Of a stretch of DNA of 64,000 nt, positions 33,453-41,981 are shown piece after piece. How positions within the stretch are numbered: position 1 is the stretch's first letter; every line of letters begins with the position of its first letter. The notes under the pieces were generated by a model. The model worked only from the letters and a program-made list of their open reading frames with translations, was not told the origin of the DNA and searched no databases. The stretch covers positions 1 to 64,000 of the forward strand of contig JAGCWA010000042.1 in the NCBI GenBank assembly GCA_017962085.1. The letters run 5' to 3'. The stretch is from Paludibacteraceae bacterium. GTDB taxonomy: Bacteria; Bacteroidota; Bacteroidia; Bacteroidales; Paludibacteraceae. The position numbers and the translations under genes are program-made.

Positions 33453-33492
33453 TAATTCTTAATTCATAACTCTTAATTCTTAATTCTTATTC
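33453..33492. repeat. Degenerate heptamer repeat (AATTCTT)
   Basis: Units AATTCTT, AATTCAT, AACTCTT, AATTCTT, AATTCTT run directly into the stop codon of rlmH. Same design as the arrays at 7644 and 14653 but a different unit. Confidence 0.6.
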
Positions 33493-33960
33493 GTGATGGT
33501 ACGGTTCTCCCCGTATGATGGTCATGGCGCGGTAGAGTTGTTCCGTGAAGACGAGGCGAACCATCTGGTGGGAGAAGGTCATGCGGGAGAGGGAGACTTT
33601 GTCGTTCGCCCGTTGGTAGACTTCCTGGGAGAATCCGTAGGGACCTCCGACGACGAAGACGAGACGTTTGAGACCCGAGGCGCTCTTCTTCTCGATGTAT
33701 GATGCGAACTGCTTGGAGGTGAATTCAGACCCCTTGTCGTCCAAAAGAACCACCTCGTCTTCCGGTTGCAAGTATTTCAGGATGAGCTCCCCCTCTTTCT
33801 GCTTTTGGTTATCCTCCGTCAAGTTTTTTGTGTTTTTTAGCGAAGGTATTTCCTCGATGTCAAAAGAAATGTAGAATTTTAGTCGCTTTTGGTACTCGGA
33901 AATTGCATTTTTAAAGGATAAATCATTAGTTTTGCCAACTGTAAGAAGTGTGATTCTCAT
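33487..33960 (-). CDS. rlmH: 23S rRNA (pseudouridine1915-N3)-methyltransferase
   Basis: RlmH (157 residues) is a SPOUT-fold methyltransferase that modifies pseudouridine 1915 in helix 69 of 23S rRNA. Visible motifs: LLTVGKTND at the N-terminus, LLDDKGSEFTSKQFA, the SAM-binding knot FVVGGPYGFS and the C-terminal LSRMTFSHQMVRLVFTEQLYRA...GEPYHHE. Length is normal. Single gene; the divergent neighbour is the DUF4783 gene. Confidence 0.96.
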   Translation of the reverse strand: MRITLLTVGKTNDLSFKNAISEYQKRLKFYISFDIEEIPSLKNTKNLTEDNQKQKEGELILKYLQPEDEVVLLDDKGSEFTSKQFASYIEKKSASGLKRLVFVVGGPYGFSQEVYQRANDKVSLSRMTFSHQMVRLVFTEQLYRAMTIIRGEPYHHE

Positions 33961-34058
33961 TTTCGCATTTTTTATACTGCGAAAATATTAAAAAAGAGTT
34001 TTAGGTCATCGTTTTTGTAGTATTAAATGAAAACATGCCGATAATATTTTAAGGAATT

Positions 34059-34445
34059 ATGAAAATAAGAAAAAGAATCGTCTTGATTCTGCTGTTTGGA
34101 GCCGTGATGGCCTCCGCTCATGCGAATCCGGACATTGTGAGGGCTTTCTCAGTGGGGGATGTGCAACGAATTAATTCGTTTTTGGACTCGAGTGTCGACT
34201 TGACCATTGAACGTTCCGGCAGTTCCAAGAGCAAAATGCAGGCTCAGGACGCTATCTCTTCGTTCTTCAGGAAGCATCGTCCTTCCAATTTTTCCGTGAC
34301 CCACAAGACGGAGAAGGAGAAGACCGGTTTGTTGATGGGTAAACTCTATACGGATTCAGGCACCTTCCAGGTCCTGATCCTCACTACAAAGAGCGGTTCG
34401 AGGGAGTCGATCTGCCAATTGAAGATTGAACAGTCCGCTAATTGA
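34059..34445 (+). CDS. DUF4783 secreted protein
   Basis: Small protein of 128 residues with a signal peptide (about 1-22, ending AHA) and a mature domain of about 105 residues typical of DUF4783, resembling the SnoaL/NTF2-like cone fold (FSVGDVQRINSFLDSSVDLTI, AISSFFRKHRPSNFS, TGLLMGKLYTDSGTFQVLI). Probably periplasmic; function unknown. To my knowledge it commonly lies between rlmH and nadC in Bacteroidales. A weak hairpin (34444-34463) follows it. Confidence 0.85.
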   Translation: MKIRKRIVLILLFGAVMASAHANPDIVRAFSVGDVQRINSFLDSSVDLTIERSGSSKSKMQAQDAISSFFRKHRPSNFSVTHKTEKEKTGLLMGKLYTDSGTFQVLILTTKSGSRESICQLKIEQSAN

Positions 34446-34515
34446 GGCAGCGAACGCTACCTCTGTTTTTGCATATTAACGAAGGGGGATTCCCCCTATA
34501 ATCTTTGTTTGAAGA

Positions 34516-35367
34516 ATGAAAAGTGAAAATGAATTAATTGAAGAATTGCTGGACCTCGCTTTTGCGGAGGATATCGGTGACGGAGACCATACTACGCTTT
34601 GTTGTATCCCTGAATCACAGAAGGGGAAGGCGCAACTGCTCATTAAGGAGGAGGGCGTGCTCGCTGGCGTGGAGATCGCTAAGCGCGTCTTCGCCAAGTT
34701 TGATCCTGAACTTCAAGTGGAGGTGCTGATTAATGATGGCGCGCATGTTAAGCCAGGGGATGTGGCTTTCTACGTTTCCGGCAAGGAGCGTTCATTGCTG
34801 CAGACGGAGCGTATCGTGCTGAACCTCATGCAGCGTATGAGCGGTATCGCCACGCAGACAAATAAATATGCTCAGGAGATCGCGGACTTGCACACGAAGG
34901 TGATCGATACCCGCAAGACGACGCCGGGTCTCCGTATCTTGGAGAAGATGGCGGTGAAGATCGGTGGCGGTGGCAACCATCGTATTGGTCTTTTTGATAT
35001 GATTTTGTTGAAGGATAACCATATAGACTTCGCTGGCGGCATCGAAAACGCTGTCTCTAACGCGAAACGTTACCTGAAGGAGAAGGGCAAGAACCTGAAA
35101 ATTGAGGTGGAGGTCCGCAACTTGGACGAGTTGGATCAGGTGTTGAAGATCGGTGGCGTGGATCGTATCATGCTGGATAATTTCGACACAGATACTACCC
35201 GTAAGGCGGTGAAGATCATCAATGGCAGGTGCGAGACGGAGTCTTCCGGTGGCATCACTTTCAAGACGTTGCGTTCGTATGCCGAGTGTGGCGTGGACTT
35301 CATCTCTGTAGGCGCCCTCACGCATTCCGTGAAAGGCTTGGATATGAGCTTAAAGGCTGTGAAATGA
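34516..35367 (+). CDS. nadC: Nicotinate-nucleotide pyrophosphorylase (carboxylating)
   Basis: NadC (283 residues) converts quinolinate and PRPP to nicotinate mononucleotide in de novo NAD synthesis. Motifs: EDIGDGDHTT near the N-terminus, ERIVLNLMQRMSGIAT, VIDTRKTTPGLRILEKMAVKIGGGGNHR (quinolinate and PRPP binding), LLKDNH, IEVEVRNLDEL and the C-terminal ISVGALTHSVKGLDMSLK. No nadA or nadB is visible here. Its stop codon overlaps the next start (ATGA). Confidence 0.97.
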   Translation: MKSENELIEELLDLAFAEDIGDGDHTTLCCIPESQKGKAQLLIKEEGVLAGVEIAKRVFAKFDPELQVEVLINDGAHVKPGDVAFYVSGKERSLLQTERIVLNLMQRMSGIATQTNKYAQEIADLHTKVIDTRKTTPGLRILEKMAVKIGGGGNHRIGLFDMILLKDNHIDFAGGIENAVSNAKRYLKEKGKNLKIEVEVRNLDELDQVLKIGGVDRIMLDNFDTDTTRKAVKIINGRCETESSGGITFKTLRSYAECGVDFISVGALTHSVKGLDMSLKAVK

Positions 35368-36302
35368 GAAGATCGCTCCTTCCCATAGTACCTCTCTGCG
35401 CACTCTTCATGAGCGCATGTGTGGCTCTCCCCGCGGATACGCCTGCTGGTTCTTCCAATGATTCCTCCAATGGTGCGGAGTCTACGGACCTATCCCATGC
35501 GTTCCCGTCCATGGAGGCTTCGGCTGAGCCGGAACGCTCCAGTGCCCCGAGGGAGATGTTTACCCATACGAATTGCAAGGGGAAAACTTATCGTCATGCG
35601 AACTACTCGTTTTCCTATTCCGAGTCGGATGAGCAGTCGGAGTGGGTGGCGTATGAACTGACGAGGGAGGAGGTCGAAGGTAGCTTGGACCGCAAGGACG
35701 AGTTTTCCGAGGACCCTATCGTGGAGACGGGTTCCGCCGATCCGGGGGATTACCAGAACAGTGGTTACGACAGAGGTCATCTTGCCCCTTCCGCCGATAT
35801 GCGCTTCGATGCGAAGGCCATGGAGGATTGCTTCCTGACCAGCAATGTCTCTCCGCAGGTGAAGGGCTTCAACAATGGGGTCTGGAACGATCTGGAGATG
35901 CAAACCCGCTCCTGGACCAGAAAGTATGAGCGGATCTATGTGGTGACCGGGCCTGTCCTTCCGAAGGATGAGAAAGCTGCGAAAAAAATGTATACTACCA
36001 AACGTGGCAAGGATGTGCGGACGAACGTCACCGTGCCTGATAAATTCTACAAAATCCTTTACGATTTCTCGAAGAGGGGGAAGGAGAAGATGATCGCTTT
36101 CGTGATTCCTAATGAGGCGACGGACACTCCTTTCACGGAGTTCGTCACGACGGTCGACGAGGTGGAACGATTGACGGGGATAGACTTCTTCTCTAATTTG
36201 AGCAAGGATTTTCAGGAGAAGTGCGAAAGCCGTTCCGACCTCTCCAAATGGCCGGAAGCCACGTATCTGAACTACTCTAACACGCATTCATTTAACCATT
36301 AA
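35364..36302 (+). CDS. DNA/RNA non-specific endonuclease, lipoprotein
   Basis: Starting at the ATG that overlaps the nadC stop gives 312 residues and a type II signal peptide with lipobox LFMSAC (Cys at about residue 17). After a Ser-rich linker (to about 65) comes a beta-beta-alpha metal nuclease domain with the DRGHLAPSADMRF motif (catalytic His) and TSNVSPQVKGFNNGVWNDLE (metal-binding Asn), which is the NUC/EndA family. It degrades DNA and RNA without sequence preference and is predicted to sit on the membrane facing outward or into the periplasm, perhaps for nucleotide scavenging. Confidence 0.9.
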   Translation: MRRSLLPIVPLCALFMSACVALPADTPAGSSNDSSNGAESTDLSHAFPSMEASAEPERSSAPREMFTHTNCKGKTYRHANYSFSYSESDEQSEWVAYELTREEVEGSLDRKDEFSEDPIVETGSADPGDYQNSGYDRGHLAPSADMRFDAKAMEDCFLTSNVSPQVKGFNNGVWNDLEMQTRSWTRKYERIYVVTGPVLPKDEKAAKKMYTTKRGKDVRTNVTVPDKFYKILYDFSKRGKEKMIAFVIPNEATDTPFTEFVTTVDEVERLTGIDFFSNLSKDFQEKCESRSDLSKWPEATYLNYSNTHSFNH

Positions 36303-36315
36303 TCATAACTTTTTT

Positions 36316-37200
36316 ATGAAAGCATTTGTATTTCCTGGGCAAGGCGCCCAATTCATCGGAATGGGCAAGGATTTGTACGATAATGTCCCGTTGGCTAAGG
36401 ATTTGTTCGAAAAGGCTAATGATATTCTTGGCTTCCGTATCACGGATGTCATGTTCGCGGGCGACGAGTCTGAGTTGAAGCAGACGAAGGTGACCCAACC
36501 GGCTGTCTTCCTCCACTCTGTCATCTTGGCGAAGTCTCTGGGCGAGAAGTTCGCTCCTGATATGGTTGCGGGACACTCCTTGGGTGAGTTCTCCGCATTG
36601 GTGGCCGCTGGCGCCATCGACTTCGCGGACGGTGTGAGCTTGGTGTCCAAGCGTGCGCTGGCGATGCAGAAGGCTTGCGAGATGAACCCTTCCACCATGG
36701 CTGCCATCATTGGTTTGCCTGACGAGAAGGTGGAGGAGATTTGCGCCTCTGTGCAAGGCGAGGTGGTTGTCCCTGCTAACTATAACTGCCCTGGTCAGTT
36801 GGTGATCTCAGGCACAATGGCTGGCATCGACAAGGCTTGCGAATTGGCTACGGTTGCAGGTGCGCGTCGTGCGTTGAAACTCTCCGTCAGCGGTGCGTTC
36901 CACTCTCCATTGATGGAACCAGCCAAGGTGGAGCTGGCTGCGGCTATCGAGGCTACGAACTTCCGTGCGCCTATCTGCCCTGTTTATCAGAACGTCACCA
37001 CGAAGGCGGAGACTGACCCTGAGACGATCAAGGCTAATTTGGTAAAACAACTCACCTCTCCTGTGAAGTGGACGCAGTCCGTGCAGAATATGATTTCCGC
37101 TGGTGCTGATAGCTTCACGGAGGTTGGTCCGGGCTCTGTCTTGGTGGGCTTGGTTCGCAAGATCGACAAGGGCGTGGAAACGATCTCCGCCGCACTGTAA
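36316..37200 (+). CDS. fabD: Malonyl-CoA:ACP transacylase
   Basis: FabD (294 residues) loads malonate onto ACP. The sequence shows FPGQGAQFIGMG, the nucleophile Ser88 in AGHSLGEFSAL, the substrate Arg in LVSKRALAMQKA, and the catalytic His in SVSGAFHSPLMEPA. Normal length. It is 13 bases after the nuclease gene and ends before a perfect terminator hairpin; it lies about 4 kb from fabHKF on the other strand. Confidence 0.96.
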   Translation: MKAFVFPGQGAQFIGMGKDLYDNVPLAKDLFEKANDILGFRITDVMFAGDESELKQTKVTQPAVFLHSVILAKSLGEKFAPDMVAGHSLGEFSALVAAGAIDFADGVSLVSKRALAMQKACEMNPSTMAAIIGLPDEKVEEICASVQGEVVVPANYNCPGQLVISGTMAGIDKACELATVAGARRALKLSVSGAFHSPLMEPAKVELAAAIEATNFRAPICPVYQNVTTKAETDPETIKANLVKQLTSPVKWTQSVQNMISAGADSFTEVGPGSVLVGLVRKIDKGVETISAAL

Positions 37201-37250
37201 TCGTTGAGAAATAGAAACGTGGGGGGATTATCCCTCGATATTAAAGAATA

Positions 37251-37283
37251 CGGGCGTGTCAAAACCAGTTTTTGACACGCCCG
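37251..37283 (+). terminator. Long hairpin between fabD and the DUF4846 gene
   Basis: Perfect 14-bp stem CGGGCGTGTCAAAA (37251-37264) / TTTTGACACGCCCG (37270-37283) with a 5-base loop, between convergent genes. T-runs are short on both sides, so it may act in both directions. Confidence 0.75.
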
Positions 37284-37295
37284 CTTTATGTGGAC

Positions 37296-38297
37296 TTATC
37301 TGCCGCTCCACCTTCTGAAATTGCTTTTGTTGTTGAAGTTGAAAAACCATTGAGGGGTGTTGACCCAAGGACGTTTCTCAATGTCTATGTCGAACCACGG
37401 AGCGTTGTCGTCGTCTGGGCTGGCGAGGATCTCTATCTCCTGAGCGGGCATATAGCTTTGGCTGAGCATGACCCTCAGTTGCCCCGTCTTCTTGTTGCGT
37501 AGCACGTCCATGACGGTCACGGCGTGGCCCGGACTGCCTCCGTAGATGAGGATGTCGCCCGGACGGATGTCGGTGGCCTCCGCTTTCTTCATCTCTTTCG
37601 AGAGAGTAAGTGTTCCGCAGTAAGTGAATACCAGGGAGAGGTATTTGCGGAAGGTGGCGTAGCTATGGTCGGGTTGTGCGTCCTTGCTCCATGTGGCGTG
37701 CCAGTTCTTGTCGAAGTGGACCCGATAGCCGGCTGCCCATTTGGTGTATTCGTAGACGAACCCGTTGCCTCCCTTGAAGTGAATCTTCTCGTATTGCTTG
37801 TTTTTCCAGAGGTATTCCGCCCATAGGCGTATGCAGGCGTCTGCGCATTGTTGCAGGTCCGAAGGTGTTTCTTTCCCGCTCTTGGTGAAGGCGCCTACCA
37901 AATCCATCTTCAGGACACCCACACTGATTTGGCTGAAGTTGTACTTGACGTCACCGTTGTAGTAACGTGTCTCGTGTCCTTGTGGGTATAGTTCCAGATC
38001 GAGCAACCATTTGGAGTATTCGTCGGCATATGGGCGCTCCCAATCGTCGTCGAGACATATGTATCGGCTCTTGAGGGTGTTCCCTTGCGGGTCTATGCGG
38101 TAGTATTTGCCGCTTGTGTAGGCTCCCTTTTTTTCAGTGGTGATGGAGTCGTCGTTTGGCTTGACGACCTGGATGGTCACCTCTTCCCCCTTGCTCGTCT
38201 CGGCGGGTGTTCCTGCGCAGGAGATGAGGGGCATCCCCACGAGGAGTAGCATCATTCCCGAGCTTAGTAATGCGTTGATTTTCTTATGTGTTTCCAT
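37296..38297 (-). CDS. DUF4846 lipoprotein
   Basis: Protein of 333 residues with a type II signal peptide (lipobox PLISC, Cys at about residue 27). The mature region matches the DUF4846 pattern: YPQGHETRYYNGD, KMDLVGAFTKSG, QQCADACIRLWAEYLW, FRKYLSLVFTYCGTLTL and the conserved DIRPGDILIYGGSPGHAVTVMDV. The last segment recalls the Cys-His-type NlpC/P60 fold, though no catalytic Cys is obvious to me. It lies 12 bases after an M15 peptidase gene, so a role in cell wall handling is reasonable but unproven. Confidence 0.82.
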   Translation of the reverse strand: METHKKINALLSSGMMLLLVGMPLISCAGTPAETSKGEEVTIQVVKPNDDSITTEKKGAYTSGKYYRIDPQGNTLKSRYICLDDDWERPYADEYSKWLLDLELYPQGHETRYYNGDVKYNFSQISVGVLKMDLVGAFTKSGKETPSDLQQCADACIRLWAEYLWKNKQYEKIHFKGGNGFVYEYTKWAAGYRVHFDKNWHATWSKDAQPDHSYATFRKYLSLVFTYCGTLTLSKEMKKAEATDIRPGDILIYGGSPGHAVTVMDVLRNKKTGQLRVMLSQSYMPAQEIEILASPDDDNAPWFDIDIEKRPWVNTPQWFFNFNNKSNFRRWSGR

Positions 38298-38309
38298 GAG
38301 GCTTGAAGT

Positions 38310-39155
38310 TTAGTTGTTTGTTTGATGGCGGCTTGCCTGTAACAGGTCAGGCCTGAATTCAAAGTGCATGGTGTCGAAGTGGTACCACCTCGCACCCGAG
38401 ATGAATCCGTGCTTCTCGAATATCTGGATGATCTCTTTCGGAATACGGTTCGTATATTTCAGACTATCTTCCTCCCCTTTGCCGGGGTTCTTCCACCGCC
38501 AGTAGTCGGAGAATTTTGTGCATATATCGATGACTATGCCGAAGCTATGTGCGCTTAGGCGCTTGCTTCCTCGGACGGTGCGCCAGTAGAAGGTGGAGGA
38601 GTTGTCGAAGTACTTCTGGAAGGAGGCGGGCAGTTCGGCAAGTTCCTTCGCCACAGCCGCTAAGCTGTCGGCCGCACCGTTCAAGCTACTGAACAGCAGT
38701 TGTTGCTTGAACCATTTCACGCGGACGAGGTGTTTCCTCACCTCCTGTTCGTTATGTCCGTACATCTCCTTCATTAGTTCCTCGTTGCGGATTCTGCCCG
38801 GGTCGTAGTTGCGGGCGGGGAGCCATACGCTGGTGTCGTAGGGCTGGGAGAACATATCCTCCACGTCCGCCTCGTCCATGCGTTCGATGAAGCTCTTCTC
38901 CCTCTTGTCGTCGTAGAGCAGGCTCTTCCCGTTCGTCAGCAGGAGGTGGTTGTCTTGGTATCCTTTGACGAGGGTAGGGTAGTTGTCCATCAGCGCTTGG
39001 GCACCGATAGGGATCTCTGTTGGGACTGGGGCCTGCGTAGCCATGGTGGTGTCCGTCCGTTGTGGGATGGCCGGTTGCTCCCCAAGTGTTTGCGAGCAAG
39101 CGCATATGCTGAGAGATAGGAACATCGTGATATGTGAGAGGACTATTAAGCGCAT
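38310..39155 (-). CDS. M15 family peptidase (D-Ala-D-Ala carboxypeptidase-like) lipoprotein
   Basis: The ATG at 39155 gives 281 residues with a lipobox SLSICAC near residue 17; the more upstream ATG at 39218 would overlap the promoter. The C-terminal half has the M15 zinc-peptidase signature: SAHSFGIVIDI (His and Asp ligands) and ARWYHFDTMHFEFRPDLL (catalytic Glu/His). Such enzymes trim peptidoglycan peptides. The first half has a helical region with no recognised domain. Co-transcribed with the DUF4846 gene. Confidence 0.85.
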   Translation of the reverse strand: MRLIVLSHITMFLSLSICACSQTLGEQPAIPQRTDTTMATQAPVPTEIPIGAQALMDNYPTLVKGYQDNHLLLTNGKSLLYDDKREKSFIERMDEADVEDMFSQPYDTSVWLPARNYDPGRIRNEELMKEMYGHNEQEVRKHLVRVKWFKQQLLFSSLNGAADSLAAVAKELAELPASFQKYFDNSSTFYWRTVRGSKRLSAHSFGIVIDICTKFSDYWRWKNPGKGEEDSLKYTNRIPKEIIQIFEKHGFISGARWYHFDTMHFEFRPDLLQASRHQTNN

Positions 39156-39187
39156 GGGCCAGACGGTTTTATTGTTGTTGAATATTG

Positions 39188-39218
39188 CGAATATAGCGAG
39201 GCGGATTGTCATTGTCAA
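39188..39218 (-). promoter_or_regulatory. Promoter of the M15-DUF4846 operon
   Basis: Minus-strand CTTG (TTG at 39218-39216), 20 bases, TATATTCG (39195-39188), one mismatch to the consensus. The start site near 39181 favours translation from ATG 39155. Confidence 0.5.
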
Positions 39219-39295
39219 GGTGTAGGAGGGTGGATTGGCGCATCTTCCTCCTTCTCTTATGATTGTTTAACTTAAAAAATGTTTTGTTGGGAGAT

Positions 39296-39330
39296 AAAAA
39301 AAGTGGCATGCGAAAAATCGTATGCCACTT
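39296..39330 (-). terminator. Terminator of the L28-L33-DUF4295 operon
   Basis: Stem AAGTGGCATGCG (39301-39312) / CGTATGCCACTT (39319-39330), 12 bp with one G-U, followed on the minus strand by a run of T. Strong intrinsic terminator 24 bases past the DUF4295 stop. Confidence 0.9.
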
Positions 39331-39353
39331 TGTGTTTATTAGCTGAGCTAAAA

Positions 39354-39506
39354 TTATTTAGCCAAATAAGCTTTCACATCATCGTTGTGAACAATCTTCT
39401 CATCGAAATAGTAAGCGCCAGTCTTTGGAGACTTAACCATCTTGATGACCTTAGCGTATGAACGGCCTTCGCCCTTCTGCATACTTGCGACTGCTTTCTT
39501 TGCCAT
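39354..39506 (-). CDS. DUF4295 family small protein
   Basis: A 50-residue basic protein starting MAKKAVASMQKGEGRSYAKV and ending NDDVKAYLAK, matching the DUF4295 family that follows L33 in Bacteroidota. It is probably a ribosome-associated or small basic accessory protein, but its function has not been established as far as I know. It is 24 bases after rpmG and before a strong terminator, so it is the last gene of the ribosomal operon. Confidence 0.88.
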   Translation of the reverse strand: MAKKAVASMQKGEGRSYAKVIKMVKSPKTGAYYFDEKIVHNDDVKAYLAK

Positions 39507-39530
39507 AGTTCAAATCCTATTAAAGATGAA

Positions 39531-39719
39531 TTACTTGATTTCCTTGTGGATAGTGTATCTCTTCAAGATTGGGTTGTATTTCTTGAGCTCCAATCTGTCA
39601 GGAGTATTCTTCCTGTTCTTAGTGGTAACGTAGCGAGAAGTACCTGGCATTCCGCTATCCTTCATTTCAGTGCACTCCAAAATAACTTGCACGCGGTTTT
39701 CTTTTCCTTTCTTAGCCAT
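39531..39719 (-). CDS. rpmG: 50S ribosomal protein L33
   Basis: L33 (62 residues): [18 protein letters not shown], then [33 protein letters not shown]. The zinc-binding CxxC pairs of the C+ form are absent (only one Cys), so this is the zinc-free C- type. It lies 15 bases after rpmB. Confidence 0.96.
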   Translation of the reverse strand: MAKKGKENRVQVILECTEMKDSGMPGTSRYVTTKNRKNTPDRLELKKYNPILKRYTIHKEIK

Positions 39720-39734
39720 TTTCAGTCCTCCTTA

Positions 39735-39968
39735 TTACAAAATACCTTTTTTAGCGGCATCGATCAATGCTGCGTTGAGTCCCTTCTTGTTAATTGTACG
39801 AAGCCCTTTGGCTGACACCTTCAGACTGATTGTGCAGTCTTGCTCTGGCCAGTAGAATTTCTTAGTGAACAAATTCACATTGAACAGCCTCTTCGTTCTC
39901 CTCTTGGAGTGGGAAACGTTGTTGCCGTTCTGCGCCATCTTACCAGTAATTTCACAAATTCTTGACAT
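39735..39968 (-). CDS. rpmB: 50S ribosomal protein L28
   Basis: L28 (77 residues): [29 protein letters not shown] at the N-terminus and [17 protein letters not shown] at the end. First gene of the L28-L33-DUF4295 operon. The 184-base gap to the amidase gene (39969-40152) is AT-rich leader sequence without another gene. Confidence 0.97.
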   Translation of the reverse strand: MSRICEITGKMAQNGNNVSHSKRRTKRLFNVNLFTKKFYWPEQDCTISLKVSAKGLRTINKKGLNAALIDAAKKGIL

Positions 39969-40152
39969 TGCTGTTAATCTAAATAAGTTATTACATATAA
40001 AGCGGGGCCAAATCCTATCCTGATCCTTCTTCTCAGAAAGCAGCGTAACTATCAGAAATTCAAATAGAATGAACCCAATTTGCTATCATTTTTCGACTGT
40101 CGGTGCGCTGCATCTTCGCACTTTCCAATCGGTTTGCAAAATTACAACTTTT

Positions 40153-40635
40153 TTATTTCCCGACAAATTCTTTCGCGAAAATTATTGCATTTTTTGTTGC
40201 CTCTTCGATGTTTTCTGCCCTCTCGGTGCCGAAATGGTAACATCTGCTTTCGGTTTTCTTCCCGTCCGACACTGCCATCCAGACCGTTCCGACAGGTTTT
40301 TCTTCGCTTCCGCCACCGGGGCCCGCCACGCCGGAGGTGGCCACCGCATAGTCTGTCCCGATGACCCTGACCGCCCCTTGCGCCATCTGCTCGACCACCG
40401 CTTGGCTGACTGCGCCATACTGCTCGATGTCCTTCTGATTGACGCCGAGCACATTGATTTTCACTTCGTTGGCGTATGACACCACCGATCCTTTGTAATA
40501 GTCCGAACTGCCTGGGATTAAGGTGATTTGATGGGCGATGTTGCCGCCTGTGCAGCTTTCCGCCGTGGCGATGGTCTTCCCTAACCGTTTAAGCGTATCG
40601 CCTAGTTCAACCGCTGGTCTGTTGACTGTTTCCAT
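40153..40635 (-). CDS. CinA C-terminal type nicotinamide-nucleotide amidohydrolase
   Basis: Protein of 160 residues equal to the stand-alone CinA C-terminal domain (PncC): TIATAESCTGGNIAHQIT with the catalytic Ser region, GSSDYYKGSVVSYANEVKINVLGV, YGAVSQAVVEQMAQG, and ATSGVAGPGGGSEEKPVGTVWMAVSDG. It deamidates NMN to nicotinate mononucleotide and so recycles pyridine nucleotides. Single gene; a TATATTTG box lies just upstream (40666-40659). It links functionally with nadC about 5 kb away. Confidence 0.93.
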   Translation of the reverse strand: METVNRPAVELGDTLKRLGKTIATAESCTGGNIAHQITLIPGSSDYYKGSVVSYANEVKINVLGVNQKDIEQYGAVSQAVVEQMAQGAVRVIGTDYAVATSGVAGPGGGSEEKPVGTVWMAVSDGKKTESRCYHFGTERAENIEEATKNAIIFAKEFVGK

Positions 40636-40658
40636 CTCTTTTTTAGATTTTTGCCATA

Positions 40659-40666
40659 CAAATATA
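40659..40666 (-). promoter_or_regulatory. -7 box for the CinA-type gene
   Basis: Minus-strand TATATTTG, a full match to TAnnTTTG, 24 bases before the ATG. A -33 match is not evident. Confidence 0.4.
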
Positions 40667-40727
40667 GCGGAAACGGATTACTTTTTTATTAATTTTGTGC
40701 GATTTCTGTATATACACGTATATCAAT

Positions 40728-41930
40728 ATGATTAATAGGCTTTTAGTGGCTTTGACCCTGTTGGGATTCTTCGGTGTACAAAGCTTGAACGCACAGCAAA
40801 ATACGATCTTTAGGGCCAAGGCGGAGGGCCATTATGGCTGGAATCTTTGCGATGGTGGTAACCTCGTGGGTGGTGAGGTCGGTATGGAGTTACCTTTGCT
40901 CGGTAATCATAACTGGGAGTATGCCTACAACTTCCCTTCCGTCGGTTTCGCCATTGGCGGAAAACAGTTCGATAAACCTGAGTTCTTGCGTTTCGCAGGT
41001 GATGCGAAGGTCTATTTCCATTATCCTGTTATCCATAAGAATGGTTTCGCTCTGAACCTGAAGTGGGGCAATGGTATGGGAGGCTTCGTCTCTAAGGGAG
41101 ACTCCCTTAACCCTATCGTGCCTGTCTTCGGTGTCTGGAACTTGGGCTTGAACATGGATATAGCTCTCTCCAAACGATATGGAAGGCCTCTGGCGCAATG
41201 GCGCATCTGCTTGGGCGGTAATTTGGATGCTTACCATAACGGACACATCACGCGTAAAGCGCATAACATGTATTATGCGGACGTGTTCCTGGGTGCGAAG
41301 TATACGCCGAACGTGTGGCCGTTGCCGATCAAGTATCCTGCCAAACGTGTGAAACATATCCTGGCCTTGGAGGCTTACGGAGTGGGTGGCGTGAACCAAC
41401 TGGAGCGCGACGAGAAGTATTTCCTGAACGCGAATATCTGTGCGGGCGCCTATATGCCGATCACCAACGATTACCGTCTTGGTCTCTCGACCGACGCTTT
41501 CTACAACGGCGCTTACAATGGTGATCAAAGGACGACCAACGTGCGCTATAACTTCATCGATGAGAATCGTTTCCGCAATAAACTCCGTGGGGGTGTGGCT
41601 TTGGCGAACGAACTGAGGATGGATAGGGTGGTTGTCGGTGTGCACACAGGCTTCTATTTCTACTCGAAGATTAGGATTCCGAAATATGACGAGAACGGTA
41701 ACGAGAATGATAATAGGATCGAGAGCTATCTCTACACGAAGCTGGTGACCCGCTTCTATATCACGCCGAAACTCTTCTTCGTGACGGACTTGAAAACGCA
41801 TCTCCTTCACGTGGAGTGCTTTAATGCTGGCTTTGGCTGGGCTATGCCTGACTTCGGCTCTCGCATTAAGAATCCGTTCGAGCGTATCTCCTTCAAGAAG
41901 GAGGATAAGGAGGAACTTCGTATCGATTAA
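40728..41930 (+). CDS. Outer-membrane beta-barrel, acyloxyacyl hydrolase-like
   Basis: Starting at ATG 40728 (an upstream GTG overlaps a TAATTTTG promoter box) gives 400 residues with a signal peptide (about 1-23, ending LNAQ). The rest alternates aromatic and polar residues as in a barrel. Segments such as WEYAYNFPSVGFAIGGKQF, LKWGNGMGGFVSKGD, FGVWNLGLNMDIALSKRYG and NLDAYHNGHITR follow the layout of Bacteroidota proteins annotated as acyloxyacyl hydrolase (PagL-related lipid A deacylase). Family assignment is from pattern memory only, and I cannot name catalytic residues with confidence. Confidence 0.6.
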   Translation: MINRLLVALTLLGFFGVQSLNAQQNTIFRAKAEGHYGWNLCDGGNLVGGEVGMELPLLGNHNWEYAYNFPSVGFAIGGKQFDKPEFLRFAGDAKVYFHYPVIHKNGFALNLKWGNGMGGFVSKGDSLNPIVPVFGVWNLGLNMDIALSKRYGRPLAQWRICLGGNLDAYHNGHITRKAHNMYYADVFLGAKYTPNVWPLPIKYPAKRVKHILALEAYGVGGVNQLERDEKYFLNANICAGAYMPITNDYRLGLSTDAFYNGAYNGDQRTTNVRYNFIDENRFRNKLRGGVALANELRMDRVVVGVHTGFYFYSKIRIPKYDENGNENDNRIESYLYTKLVTRFYITPKLFFVTDLKTHLLHVECFNAGFGWAMPDFGSRIKNPFERISFKKEDKEELRID

Positions 41931-41981
41931 ATCTGGGATTCCCATCCTATGGGTGGTTAATTCATCTAATAAATATTTTTT

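Noticed and set aside
7644..33492. CRISPR-like arrays
   Set aside because: The repeats are 7-base units with no spacers and no cas genes.
35364..36302. Secreted nuclease as a toxin of a T6SS or contact system
   Set aside because: It carries a lipobox and a plain NUC domain with no immunity gene, delivery domain or toxin neighbours.
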